The notes beneath the pieces are model-generated. The model was not told where the DNA came from. It made no database searches and saw nothing but the letters and a program-made list of their open reading frames with translations. From assembly GCA_002434245.1 (NCBI GenBank), contig DJJR01000035.1, positions 1-10,260 on the forward strand: a stretch of DNA of 10,260 nucleotides, read 5' to 3'. Shown piece by piece: positions 1 to 6,484 of the stretch. Position 1 is the stretch's first letter, and each line of letters begins with the position of its first letter. This DNA is from Pelosinus fermentans (GTDB lineage: Bacteria > Bacillota > Negativicutes > DSM-13327). A program made the translations under genes and the position numbers.

Positions 1-21
1 AAGGCTATCCAACAAAAAAAT
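1..21 (+). repeat. 21-bp direct repeat, 5' flank of the IS66 element (IS3 orfB fragment)
   Basis: These 21 bases are identical to 9353-9373, where they lie inside the IS3-family orfB and encode part of ...TKGYPTKK.... They abut the left tip of the IS66 element at 22. The repeat may continue leftwards outside the window. It shows that IS3-family sequence lies on both sides of the IS66 element, but the two sides overlap instead of meeting at a short target repeat. Confidence 0.8.
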
Positions 22-112
22 GTAAGCGTCAATCCAAGCCCACGTGGCAATAAAAAACCACCTGGGATAATATGAAAATACTACCTCAAGTGGTGCTTTG
101 AATGTATCCCTA
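22..112. other. IS66 left end, non-coding
   Basis: The 91 bases between the left tip of the IS66 element and the tnpC stop codon hold the terminal repeat (22-32, weaker to about 47) and an AT-rich spacer. I see no gene here. Sequences of this kind at IS66 ends are the likely transposase binding region. Confidence 0.6.
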
Positions 113-695
113 TTATGATTTTGTTTGCGGCATCTTACAATGTAGAGGAATTTCTGCTGCCCACGGCAGCAGTTTGTCTACACATTCATAATCATGCTGC
201 TGAATTTGTTTAAATACATATTCTAGATACGCTTGCGGCTTCAAATCATTTTCCATTGCTGTCTGAATGAGACTGTATATGGCTGCAGAAGACTTTGCTC
301 CGCCGGGGGTATTGCAAAACAGCCAGTTTTTGCGACCAATGACAAAAGGTTTTATCGAACGTTCCGCTCGATTATTCGATATTTCGATCCGTCCATCGGT
401 TAAAAATGCCAGCAAATATTTTCTTTGATTTTGGGCATACGTAAATGCCTTGCCTAATAGACTTTGGGGCAAGATTTTACTGGAGCAAGTATCCATCCAT
501 GCAAAAAAGGCTTCAATAGTTGGCCTTGATTCCTTTTGCCTCAATTTCTGCCGTTCTTCTGCCGTCATCGTTTTTGCACGCTTTTCAACGGCAAATAATT
601 GATTGCAATAGGAAAGACCAATGGCTTCAGGAATATCCGTTTTACCGGAGTTTGTGCCGATAAGTGCTTCATTAAATTTTCTCCGGGCATGGGCC
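113..695 (-). pseudogene. tnpC: IS66 transposase TnpC, C-terminal fragment
   Basis: This is the third piece of the broken tnpC, residues 366-556 of the rebuilt protein. It reads in frame from AHARRKFNEAL at the RIT-1 junction to the stop at 113-115. It holds the C-terminal part of the DDE domain, including SNNRAERSIKPF, where E474 fits the conserved NNxAER glutamate of IS66 transposases, followed by GRKNWLF. An internal ATG at 568 could start a 151-residue product, but no such product is expected to have a function. Bases 690-695 are the 6-bp repeat shared with 4190-4195. It has lost its start and the first two catalytic aspartates to RIT-1 and RIT-2. Confidence 0.93.
690..695. repeat. RIT-1 target repeat TGGGCC, left copy
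   Basis: TGGGCC occurs here and at 4190-4195, directly outside the two tips of RIT-1. In the uninterrupted tnpC it would occur once, in the Trp-Ala-His codons of CGCWAHARRK. It is therefore either a 6-bp target duplication or the 6-bp overlap region of a tyrosine-recombinase crossover. Confidence 0.9.
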
Positions 696-715
696 TTATC
701 TTACTTCTCGAATAA
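696..715. repeat. RIT-1 ritC-side 20-bp terminal module
   Basis: The module is TTATCTTACTTCTCGAATAA. It starts with TTAT and ends with ATAA, so it is bounded by short inverted arms. Its 12 bases CTTCTCGAATAA (704-715) are identical to 4161-4172 in the ritA-side end. It sits between the target repeat TGGGCC (690-695) and GGCCCA (716-721), the inverted copy of that repeat. RIT-2 has a 20-bp module in the same place. Confidence 0.85.
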
Positions 716-736
716 GGCCCATTATCCCAGAAATAT
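716..736. repeat. Inverted target copy plus inner terminal repeat of RIT-1
   Basis: These 21 bases (GGCCCA then TTATCCCAGAAATAT) are identical, in inverted orientation, to 4175-4195, which is the RIT-1 ritA-side tip plus its TGGGCC flank. The 6-bp flank sequence is therefore present three times: twice as the outer direct repeat and once inverted within the element. Confidence 0.88.
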
Positions 737-770
737 GATTATCCGAGAAGAATCTATAAAAGCCGCTTAA
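722..770. repeat. RIT-1 inner terminal inverted repeat, ritC side
   Basis: This 49-bp stretch matches the reverse complement of 4141-4189 at 44 of 49 positions. It contains two boxes that begin with TTAT: TTATCCCAGAA at 722-732 and TTATCCGAGAAG at 739-750. These repeated boxes are likely recombinase binding sites (inference). Confidence 0.85.
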
Positions 771-804
771 ACCTAAGCGAGTCTTTCCTTTTTCTCGGAT
801 AATC
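737..804 (-). repeat. 13-bp inverted repeat downstream of RIT-1 ritC
   Basis: GATTATCCGAGAA (737-749) is perfectly inverted at 792-804, and a smaller hairpin, CGCTTA-AACC-TAAGCG (764-779), lies inside. The outer arms include the same TTATCCGAGAAG-type box as the terminal repeat, so a role as recombinase binding sites is more likely than a terminator. No good T-run follows the stem on the - strand. Confidence 0.55.
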
Positions 805-820
805 TAAGTCTACTTTTTGA

Positions 821-1843
821 CTAAATATTTAAGAAATCTGGCATTTCATTTTTCTTTGCTTCTTTCATTGCCTCAGAATCCGGGGAGAACCATTTCTCAT
901 TCCATTCTTTTAAGTACTTGTCCACTGTATTCTGTGACAATTCCGCATAAATCTGCGTTGTTTGGAGTGATGCATGCCCAAGGAAATTTTTTATGACTAC
1001 AATCGGAACACCCGCCTCCAACATATGGCTTGCAGTTGAATGCCTCATGGAATGAGGCGGATAACTGTCTTCCCTAAATAAAGCCGGATACTCTGTCTTG
1101 GCCTGTCGTACGTATTTCTTAAAGATACCTTCAATGCAGGAAATAGTCATCTGTTCATGGGTTTGGCTTGAAAAAATATACTTGTCAGGCTTTGAACCCA
1201 GTCGCCGGTGGGATATGTATTTCTGCAGCATCTTCGCACAGTTATCCGGAATGCCAATGCGCCTCGATTTCCCTCCTTTTCCCTTGATGTTCAGGATGGC
1301 TCCTTTCATATTGAACTGTATGTTCCCCACCGTTAGGTCGCAGGTTTCCTGTGCTCTTGCCCCACTTGCATACATTAGGCTAAGCAGCACCTTATCCCTA
1401 AGGCCGATTTCCCTACTGTCGTCAGGTAAACGAAGAAGTATCGAAACTTCCTGCACTGATAACACTGCTCGTTTCTTCTTTCGGGCTTTTTTCATGGGGA
1501 TTTTAATCACGCCTCTCCGAAATACGGATGCGGCATCAAAATCTCGGTTCTGAGCATACTCAGAAAAAGAAATGATTGCTGACAGCCTTTGATTTTTCGT
1601 TGATGCGCTACAGCCTCGGCCTTTCTCTATCCAGTCAAGGAATTCTGTCATGGTGTCAAAATCTAACTGCTCAAAGGCTATCTTATCGGCAGGAATCCCT
1701 TTCTTGGAATACATGAACTCCAACAGTAACCGGAAAGCATATTTATACGAAGTAACCGTATTAGGGCTTGCCCCGACTGAACATGGCATGTAGTTTGTGA
1801 TAAAACTGTCCAGTAGCTCCAGAAATTTCGAAGGCTCATTCAT
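821..1843 (-). CDS. ritC: RIT-1 tyrosine recombinase RitC
   Basis: A 340-residue tyrosine recombinase (phage integrase fold) that cuts and rejoins DNA through a covalent phosphotyrosine. The N-terminal SAM-like core-binding domain covers about residues 5-115 and includes RGCSASTKNQRL, which the RIT-2 RitC shares closely. The catalytic domain covers about residues 125-310 and shows R163 (SGARAQE), K189 (KGKGGKSR), H264 and R267 (HSMRH), H290 (FLGH) and Y299 (TTQIYAEL). The start ATG overlaps the ritB stop by 8 nt and has GGAGGTG 7 nt upstream, so translation is probably coupled. It is the last gene of the trio. A Lys-rich stretch (117-125) links the two domains. Confidence 0.9.
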   Translation of the reverse strand: MNEPSKFLELLDSFITNYMPCSVGASPNTVTSYKYAFRLLLEFMYSKKGIPADKIAFEQLDFDTMTEFLDWIEKGRGCSASTKNQRLSAIISFSEYAQNRDFDAASVFRRGVIKIPMKKARKKKRAVLSVQEVSILLRLPDDSREIGLRDKVLLSLMYASGARAQETCDLTVGNIQFNMKGAILNIKGKGGKSRRIGIPDNCAKMLQKYISHRRLGSKPDKYIFSSQTHEQMTISCIEGIFKKYVRQAKTEYPALFREDSYPPHSMRHSTASHMLEAGVPIVVIKNFLGHASLQTTQIYAELSQNTVDKYLKEWNEKWFSPDSEAMKEAKKNEMPDFLNI

Positions 1844-2819
1844 CGAAGTTCACCTCCGGAAAGATCTGTGCAGTGTAGCCATCAAACAATTCCATTGCAT
1901 CCGGGAACATCTCACTGCTGAATTTCAGGTATTTTTCTGTTTCTTTCAGACTGTCATGTCCCCGATAGATGGAGAGGTATGGAATAATGTCATCAACCCT
2001 GCGACCTGCTTTCTCTGCATTGGCAAAAGATTTGAATGCAAACACATGCCTAAGGCAATGCATGCAGGGGCCCCTCTGATGTTTCTTTCTTCCGTGAAGG
2101 AGAACATCGCCTTGTTCCAGGATGAAATTGAACTTATGCTGAGCATTATGTACTGTCACTGGTTCCATCGAATCAGATGTCGGAAAAAGATATGCTTCTG
2201 GATATCCGATCATCCCCATAGCCATGCAGTACTGCCTAAGGCTTTGTGTTAACGAGGGATGCATAGGAACAAGCCTTTGCTTGTCACCTTTTGTATATTT
2301 TAGTGTCAGCACGCCGACATCAAGATCTACATCTTTCATTTTTAATGAAAGTGTCTCACCGATGCGAAGCCCACATCCACACATGAGGCGTAGAATCATT
2401 GGAAACTCCACATGGATGAGAGTGTTCTTACGCGGCTTCCCAATCTGTAGGGTATCTGCAATGAAAAATATAAGCTTCATCTCGGCGTCAGAAAATAGAT
2501 ACGGAATATAATCGTCACTGACCTTTGGAATCGGTGGAATATAAGCATTAACACCATAACCCTTAAGATGAGCCAGAAAAAGTCTGACAACAATTACTAC
2601 GTTGGCAATGGAACTGCTCTTTCCTGTAAGGGTGCCGATCCAACCATTCACCTGCTCTTCTGCGAGATTTTTGTCGTCACAGTCAATAGAGCAAAGGTAT
2701 TCGTCGAATAACTTAAGCGTGTGCCGGTCATGATCATAGGCACTTTTACTTTTTGATGCTTTTCGAAGTGCCAAAAAACCAGCAATCTCATCTTTTAGTA
2801 CACTCTTGAGCTGGATCAT
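1836..2819 (-). CDS. ritB: RIT-1 tyrosine recombinase RitB
   Basis: A 327-residue tyrosine recombinase, the middle gene of the trio. The core-binding domain covers about residues 8-95 and the catalytic domain about 105-305. Active-site residues visible are R152 (GCGLRIGE), K177 (YTKGDKQR), H254 and R257 (HCLRH), H288 (YRGHDS) and Y297 (TEKYLKF). The insert between the Arg-I segment and HxxR, and the segment YLSIYRGH, match the RIT-2 RitB pattern (ILSTYLGH), so the two genes are orthologous members of their trios. The ATG overlaps the ritA stop as ATGA (2816-2819), with GGAGGTGG just upstream, which indicates coupled translation. Beyond being one of three recombinases acting together, its own part in the reaction is unknown. 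Confidence 0.9.
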   Translation of the reverse strand: MIQLKSVLKDEIAGFLALRKASKSKSAYDHDRHTLKLFDEYLCSIDCDDKNLAEEQVNGWIGTLTGKSSSIANVVIVVRLFLAHLKGYGVNAYIPPIPKVSDDYIPYLFSDAEMKLIFFIADTLQIGKPRKNTLIHVEFPMILRLMCGCGLRIGETLSLKMKDVDLDVGVLTLKYTKGDKQRLVPMHPSLTQSLRQYCMAMGMIGYPEAYLFPTSDSMEPVTVHNAQHKFNFILEQGDVLLHGRKKHQRGPCMHCLRHVFAFKSFANAEKAGRRVDDIIPYLSIYRGHDSLKETEKYLKFSSEMFPDAMELFDGYTAQIFPEVNFDE

Positions 2820-4051
2820 GACTGTCCACCTCCATCAAGGAATGTTTTAAATGAGCCCGATGGTTTCGGCACTTCTATTGCACATTCACGGAGCTTTTCT
2901 ATGTCAAGCTTTGCATAATGCTTTATTGCATCAGGGTCAGAATGCCCTAGGATGGTTCTGACAGCTTCATACGGAACGTCATCATTAACCATTGAACTGG
3001 CTAATGATGACCGGAATGTATGGGGACCGTGCTTTTTCCCTGATATATCAATACTGGCTAAACCAAAGTACTTTGATGTCTCAAAACGCAGGACAGAAGT
3101 GGTGATCCCTTGATAGGGCGCGTTATGGCGTAGGAATACCGTGTTACTTGCCACTTTGGGACGTGCATTGTTAATGTAATCAGTTAGAGATTTTCTGACT
3201 TCCAGCAGCATAGGGAGATGTAGCATTTCTCCGTTTTTTTGCTGTATGAGACAGATTGCTTCATACTCGAAATCCAGTTCGTCCAGAGACAGCTTTGCGA
3301 TATCCCCAGATCTCATGCCAAGTCTTGTCGCCAAGAGTAGCATTGCATAATTCCTCTTGCCAACATCGCTCGTGCGATTGATAGCTCTTTCAAATCTGAG
3401 GATTTCTTCTTCGCTATAGGTTACCGGTATACCAATTGACCGCCTGTAGCGTGGAACGAGTGTAGAAAAGTCTGACTCGATAGTTCCCCTGATACTTAAA
3501 AATTTCAGGAATGCTCTGACCACGGTCCAACCATCCTTGTTTTCAATCGCCAGGCATGCCCTTGCGACGTAAGATGGGTTCAGAGATTGAATATCTGGGC
3601 ATCCAAAGGTAATGCATTCTCTCAGGAAATTGCGAGCGAATCGCTTCTTTGACGCAATAGTGATATCTTTGTTGCCAGCTTCGGCACACTCTGTGGCAAA
3701 CATGCCTAACGCATGCTCGTAATTACTGGGTAATAAATTAATTTTATTTTCCTGCTGAATCTGATATTCCATGCCGGAATAAAAGTCATTAAGCCTTTGG
3801 ATTGCCGTGAGTATAGCTTTTTGACGTGAAGTACCCAATTCATTTTTGACAAGATAGATTTCATAATACTGCATGCCGATTTCAGGAGTATAAGCATCAA
3901 TGCCATGCTCAATCATAAATGGTTCAATTTTCCTAATTGTCCGGCGATAGTTGACCAGCGTCAGTTGAGCATAAGACTTATCCTCAAGATAGTGTATCAA
4001 TTCGTCAAGCAACTCTCCAAACGATAGCTTTCTGATTTCTCCTGGGTTCAT
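2816..4051 (-). CDS. ritA: RIT-1 tyrosine recombinase RitA
   Basis: A 411-residue tyrosine recombinase, first gene of RIT-1. The catalytic domain covers about residues 210-390, with R247 (LGMRSGDI), a lysine near 272 (QQKNGE), H344 and R347 (HTFRSSLASS), H370 (ILGHSD) and Y379 (KHYAKL). The HxxR motif is followed by Ser where many relatives have His. It is about 100 residues longer than the RIT-2 RitA, because it has two apparent SAM-like segments before the catalytic domain (about 10-95 and 110-195). I chose the ATG at 4051: a Shine-Dalgarno AAAGGAG lies at 4064-4070. The in-frame ATG at 4063 would put that site directly against the start codon. The ribosome binding site lies in one arm of a 16-bp inverted repeat. 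Confidence 0.88.
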   Translation of the reverse strand: MNPGEIRKLSFGELLDELIHYLEDKSYAQLTLVNYRRTIRKIEPFMIEHGIDAYTPEIGMQYYEIYLVKNELGTSRQKAILTAIQRLNDFYSGMEYQIQQENKINLLPSNYEHALGMFATECAEAGNKDITIASKKRFARNFLRECITFGCPDIQSLNPSYVARACLAIENKDGWTVVRAFLKFLSIRGTIESDFSTLVPRYRRSIGIPVTYSEEEILRFERAINRTSDVGKRNYAMLLLATRLGMRSGDIAKLSLDELDFEYEAICLIQQKNGEMLHLPMLLEVRKSLTDYINNARPKVASNTVFLRHNAPYQGITTSVLRFETSKYFGLASIDISGKKHGPHTFRSSLASSMVNDDVPYEAVRTILGHSDPDAIKHYAKLDIEKLRECAIEVPKPSGSFKTFLDGGGQS

Positions 4052-4052
4052 A

Positions 4053-4112
4053 ATAATGACCATCTCCTTTAGAGTGTTTTTACAATTCCATTCTAGAGGA
4101 GATGGTCATTAT
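4053..4112 (-). promoter_or_regulatory. 16-bp hairpin hiding the RIT-1 ritA ribosome binding site
   Basis: ATAATGACCATCTCCT (4053-4068) is perfectly inverted at 4097-4112, with a 28-nt loop. In the - strand transcript the 3' arm contains the AGGAG of the ritA ribosome binding site and ends just before the ATG at 4051. Folding would block translation of ritA. A transcript that begins inside the loop would lack the 5' arm and stay open. The same repeat could instead be a DNA operator. Confidence 0.6.
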
Positions 4113-4172
4113 CTGAGAAGATATCAGACAGAGACTGTATTTATGCGGCTTTTAGGGATTCTTCTCGAATAA
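4109..4172. repeat. Inverted TTAT-box pair at the ritA end of RIT-1
   Basis: TTATCTGAGAAG (4109-4120) and CTTCTCGAATAA (4161-4172) are imperfect inverted copies of one 12-bp box. The same box occurs at the other end of RIT-1 (739-750, its inverse within 792-804, and 704-715). The repeated occurrence near both ends suggests recombinase binding sites. Confidence 0.5.
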
Positions 4173-4189
4173 TTATATTTCTGGGATAA
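4141..4189. repeat. RIT-1 terminal inverted repeat, ritA side
   Basis: This 49-bp end matches the inverse of 722-770 at 44 of 49 positions and finishes at the outer tip ...GGGATAA, directly before the TGGGCC flank (4190-4195). The ritA-side end lacks the extra 20-bp module found at the other end. Confidence 0.88.
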
Positions 4190-4195
4190 TGGGCC
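4190..4195. repeat. RIT-1 target repeat TGGGCC, right copy
   Basis: The second copy of the RIT-1 flank (see 690-695), directly outside the tip ...GGGATAA. Confidence 0.9.
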
Positions 4196-4431
4196 CAGCA
4201 GCCACACAAAGTCACTCCTTGCTCTTCGACTTGCTGATAACCATTCCATCCATCAGTGTGAAGGATTCCCGAAAATCCCGTCAAGTATTGCTTGGCAAAC
4301 CGTCCACTGCGTCCCTCTTGGTAGTCATATAATACAATGGGAGTTTGCGTATCACCTGATGTGCGGTATACCCACATATAAGAGTTTGTCTGCGCAGGTC
4401 TGCCCGGTTCACACAAGACTTCTAATGTAGT

Positions 4432-4437
4432 TTCATC
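4432..4437. repeat. RIT-2 target repeat TTCATC, left copy
   Basis: TTCATC here and at 7608-7613 flanks RIT-2. In the uninterrupted gene it occurs once, as GATGAA on the - strand, the Asp283-Glu284 codons of the HADETT motif. Confidence 0.9.
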
Positions 4438-4459
4438 TTATGTGCAGCCGTATATTATG
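4438..4459. repeat. RIT-2 terminal inverted repeat, ritA side
   Basis: This 22-bp end matches the inverse of 7560-7581 with two mismatches. Its first 12 bases are perfect. Together with the TTCATC flank it forms a perfect 18-bp inverted match (4432-4449 against 7570-7587). Confidence 0.87.
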
Positions 4460-4543
4460 TTGAGTCATTCCTAAATGAAGTTGAAAAGTTATTGTATTAT
4501 AAGGAATCGGGGTCATGTTTTATGGAACTATGACTCAACATAA
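4455..4543 (+). promoter_or_regulatory. 14-bp inverted repeat upstream of RIT-2 ritA
   Basis: TTATGTTGAGTCAT (4455-4468) is perfectly inverted at 4530-4543, ending 39 nt before the ritA start. The spacer of 61 bp is AT-rich and could hold the trio promoter, but I find no convincing -35/-10 pair. The arms start with TTAT like the terminal boxes, so binding by the recombinases, with autoregulation, is possible. A bound regulator or an mRNA stem are both open. Confidence 0.5.
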
Positions 4544-4582
4544 CGTTTTGGTGCTATCCTCATAGAAAGGAGGTGCATCAAA

Positions 4583-5518
4583 ATGCACAACAAAACTACG
4601 AAGATTTTTCTCAGGTATGATAATTATTTAGATATCCTGGAAGGATACCTGAACCTAGAAGAATTCAGGAGCCTGTCACCACTGACAATTTCATCTAAAA
4701 GAGTGACGATTACTTCTTTTATGAATTATCTTGGTGACAACAACGTAAAGGATTTTCATCATTGCATTCAGAAAAATGTGACTGGCTATTTAACTTCCCT
4801 TGCTAATCTATCTTCTTCTACCATTAGTGGGCGCACATTTATTTTGCGCCACTTTTTTAATTACTTGAATAGCAGAAACCTTACACTCTTTTCAGGTAAT
4901 GAGCTGTTCACGGTCATATTTACTAACAAACGGGAACGTATACTTTCCTTTTATTCCATTGAGGAAATCAGGCGAATCTTATCTACCATATCCCGGAGTA
5001 CGCCTTACGGAAAACGGGACTTTGTCGTAGTACTGCTGGCCGCAGAACTTGGTATTCGTTCTGGAGACATCGTACGGTTGAAGATTTCGGACATACATTG
5101 GGAGCACGATACGATTGAGTTCATTCAACATAAGACTAAAATTTTCAATCAGTTGCCTTTGCTTGAAAATATAAAGTATGCATTGATTGACTACCTTAAA
5201 AATGAGCGTCCGGAGAGCGAATTAGAGTACATTTTTATAGGCATAAAAAATGGTGGGAAGCCATTGACTAACACTTGCATACATCAGATAGTATCCAAAT
5301 ACTTCAAAAAGGCAGGCGTCGATATTTCGGAACGTAAGCATGGTCCGCATGCCATGCGACACTCTCTGGCGAGTAGCATGCTCCATAACAATACTCCAAT
5401 GCATGTAATCAAGGAGATCCTGGGACATTCAAGCATCAATACTACCCGAATGTATCTTAACATTGATCTTGACACCCTTAGAAAATTAGCTTTGGAGGTG
5501 TCGTATGAAACGGTATGA
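4583..5518 (+). CDS. ritA: RIT-2 tyrosine recombinase RitA
   Basis: A 311-residue tyrosine recombinase. The core-binding domain covers about residues 12-105 and the catalytic domain about 118-300. Active-site residues visible are R159 (LGIRSGDI), K184 (QHKTK), H256 and R259 (HAMRHSLASS), H282 (ILGHSS) and Y291 (TTRMYLNID). The segments RSGDI and KHGPH-x-x-R-x-SLASSM are shared with the RIT-1 RitA, which supports the gene-by-gene match. It lacks the extra N-terminal segment of that protein. The ATG at 4583 follows AAAGGAGGTG with good spacing (8 nt after AGGAGGT). Its 3' end overlaps ritB by 14 nt. Confidence 0.9.
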   Translation: MHNKTTKIFLRYDNYLDILEGYLNLEEFRSLSPLTISSKRVTITSFMNYLGDNNVKDFHHCIQKNVTGYLTSLANLSSSTISGRTFILRHFFNYLNSRNLTLFSGNELFTVIFTNKRERILSFYSIEEIRRILSTISRSTPYGKRDFVVVLLAAELGIRSGDIVRLKISDIHWEHDTIEFIQHKTKIFNQLPLLENIKYALIDYLKNERPESELEYIFIGIKNGGKPLTNTCIHQIVSKYFKKAGVDISERKHGPHAMRHSLASSMLHNNTPMHVIKEILGHSSINTTRMYLNIDLDTLRKLALEVSYETV

Positions 5519-6482
5519 CACCTTCAAATTCCGAGAGACTTACCGAGATATTGCTATGGAATATGTAGATTACAAGCATTCCCTTGGATTCAAGTATTCG
5601 TATGCCGAACAGTCTAAAGTAAACAGTATGCTTGATTTTATATATGCTAATTCAAAATCAAATCCTATACTTGCTTTACAGTCGGAACTGGTTAATACGT
5701 ATGCTTCGAAAAAAGATAATGAAAGTGCCCGAAGTCTTCATGCAAGACAATCCCATATAAGACAGTTTGCCATTTTCTTAAACCTGAGAGGCGTTCCAGC
5801 GTATGTTTATCCAAAAAAACTGGTTAAAATTACCGAAGACTTTGTTCCGTATATATTCACCAAAGATGAAATCAGTCGAATTCTGCGGGTAGCTGATGCT
5901 ATCGGGCCAAACAAGAATAAGTTTGTAAATACCCCTCATATATATCCAGCCGTAATCCGTGTGCTATATGGATGCGGATTACGAGTAAGCGAAGCCCTTA
6001 CTCTTAAATGTGAACATGTTGATCTCGACAATGGAATTCTTGTCATAATGAATGGCAAAAATAATGTATCTCGTCTGGTTCCGGTATCCGAATCACTACG
6101 ACAATATTTATTCATGTATGATTCGAAGGTTGAAAGATCGAGAAATCCATACTTTTTCCCTGCGCTTCACAACGAAAGATACTCTCCAACAACTATCCTG
6201 AATCAGTTTAAAAAGCTTGAGAAAAAAGCCAACATATCACCATTAAGTACTGGAAAGTACCCGCGCATACATGATCTGAGACATACCTTCAGTGTCCATG
6301 CTTTGGAGCAGATGATTTGCAGAGGAATAGATCCTTATTGCTCACTTCCCATACTTAGTACCTATCTCGGGCACAAGGGGATTGAATCGACAGAAAAATA
6401 TCTCCGTCTGACAAAGCAGTACTTTATTGATATACTGCGGTTCAGCCACCAAGATGCTGAGAAGATTTTTCCGGAGGTGTAA
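5505..6482 (+). CDS. ritB: RIT-2 tyrosine recombinase RitB
   Basis: A 325-residue tyrosine recombinase. The N-terminal core-binding domain covers about residues 10-100, and the catalytic domain runs from about 112 (FVPYIFTKDE) to 305. Active-site residues visible are R160 (GCGLRVSE), K185 (MNGKNN), H256 and R259 (HDLRHTFSVH), H290 (TYLGHKG) and Y299 (TEKYLRL). It resembles the RIT-1 RitB across GCGLR-x-x-E-x-L-x-LK, VDLD-x-G and TEKYL. The ATG lies inside the ritA 3' end after GGAGGTG (5 nt spacing), so it is probably translated by coupling. Confidence 0.9.
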   Translation: MKRYDTFKFRETYRDIAMEYVDYKHSLGFKYSYAEQSKVNSMLDFIYANSKSNPILALQSELVNTYASKKDNESARSLHARQSHIRQFAIFLNLRGVPAYVYPKKLVKITEDFVPYIFTKDEISRILRVADAIGPNKNKFVNTPHIYPAVIRVLYGCGLRVSEALTLKCEHVDLDNGILVIMNGKNNVSRLVPVSESLRQYLFMYDSKVERSRNPYFFPALHNERYSPTTILNQFKKLEKKANISPLSTGKYPRIHDLRHTFSVHALEQMICRGIDPYCSLPILSTYLGHKGIESTEKYLRLTKQYFIDILRFSHQDAEKIFPEV

Positions 6483-6484
6483 TT

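Larger units (their letters stand above)
696..4189 (-). mobile_element. RIT-1: recombinase-in-trio element (ritA-ritB-ritC)
   Basis: This 3494-bp element carries three overlapping tyrosine recombinase genes and no passengers, the defining layout of the RIT (recombinase in trio) elements. Its borders are set by the interrupted IS66 reading frame and by the flanking TGGGCC repeats. The ritA-side end (4141-4189) and the inner ritC-side copy (722-770) form 49-bp inverted repeats that agree at 44 positions. At the ritC side there is an extra 26 bp (696-721) outside that copy: a 20-bp module and a 6-bp inverted copy of the target. It lies in the same direction as the host tnpC, so transcripts from the IS66 element could run into it. 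Confidence 0.9.
4190..4437 (-). pseudogene. tnpC: IS66 transposase TnpC, middle fragment
   Basis: The slice of tnpC trapped between the two RIT elements, residues 285-365 of the rebuilt protein plus the shared repeats at each edge. It reads TTLEVLCEPGRP at the RIT-2 side and GCWAH at the RIT-1 side. It carries the second presumed catalytic aspartate, D344, in GILHTDGWNGY, a motif typical of IS66 DDE domains. It has no start of its own. Reading on past 4190 gives a tail translated from the RIT-1 terminal repeat, which is not transposase sequence. Confidence 0.93.

Noticed and set aside
62..71. CTGGGATAAT, identical to the RIT-1 tip at 4181-4190
   Set aside because: Only 10 bp in AT-rich sequence within the IS66 end, with no partner repeat or further similarity; likely chance.
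764..779. CGCTTA-AACC-TAAGCG hairpin as terminator of the RIT-1 trio
   Set aside because: Six-base stem of low GC content, followed on the - strand by GCTTTTAT, not a clear T-run; better explained as part of the repeated end structure.
1797..2511. Several + strand open frames opposite the RIT-1 genes
   Set aside because: They lie antisense to full-length recombinases with intact active sites and have no ribosome sites or recognisable family features.
4172..4177. TATAAT on the - strand in the RIT-1 terminal repeat, as a ritA promoter
   Set aside because: At 17 bp spacing the -35 would be TGCTGG in IS66 sequence, a poor match, and there is no TGn extension.
4141..4189. The last residues (YPRNIII...KAA) of the open frame through the middle tnpC fragment
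   Set aside because: These codons are the RIT-1 terminal repeat read by chance after the true tnpC sequence ends at GCWAH.
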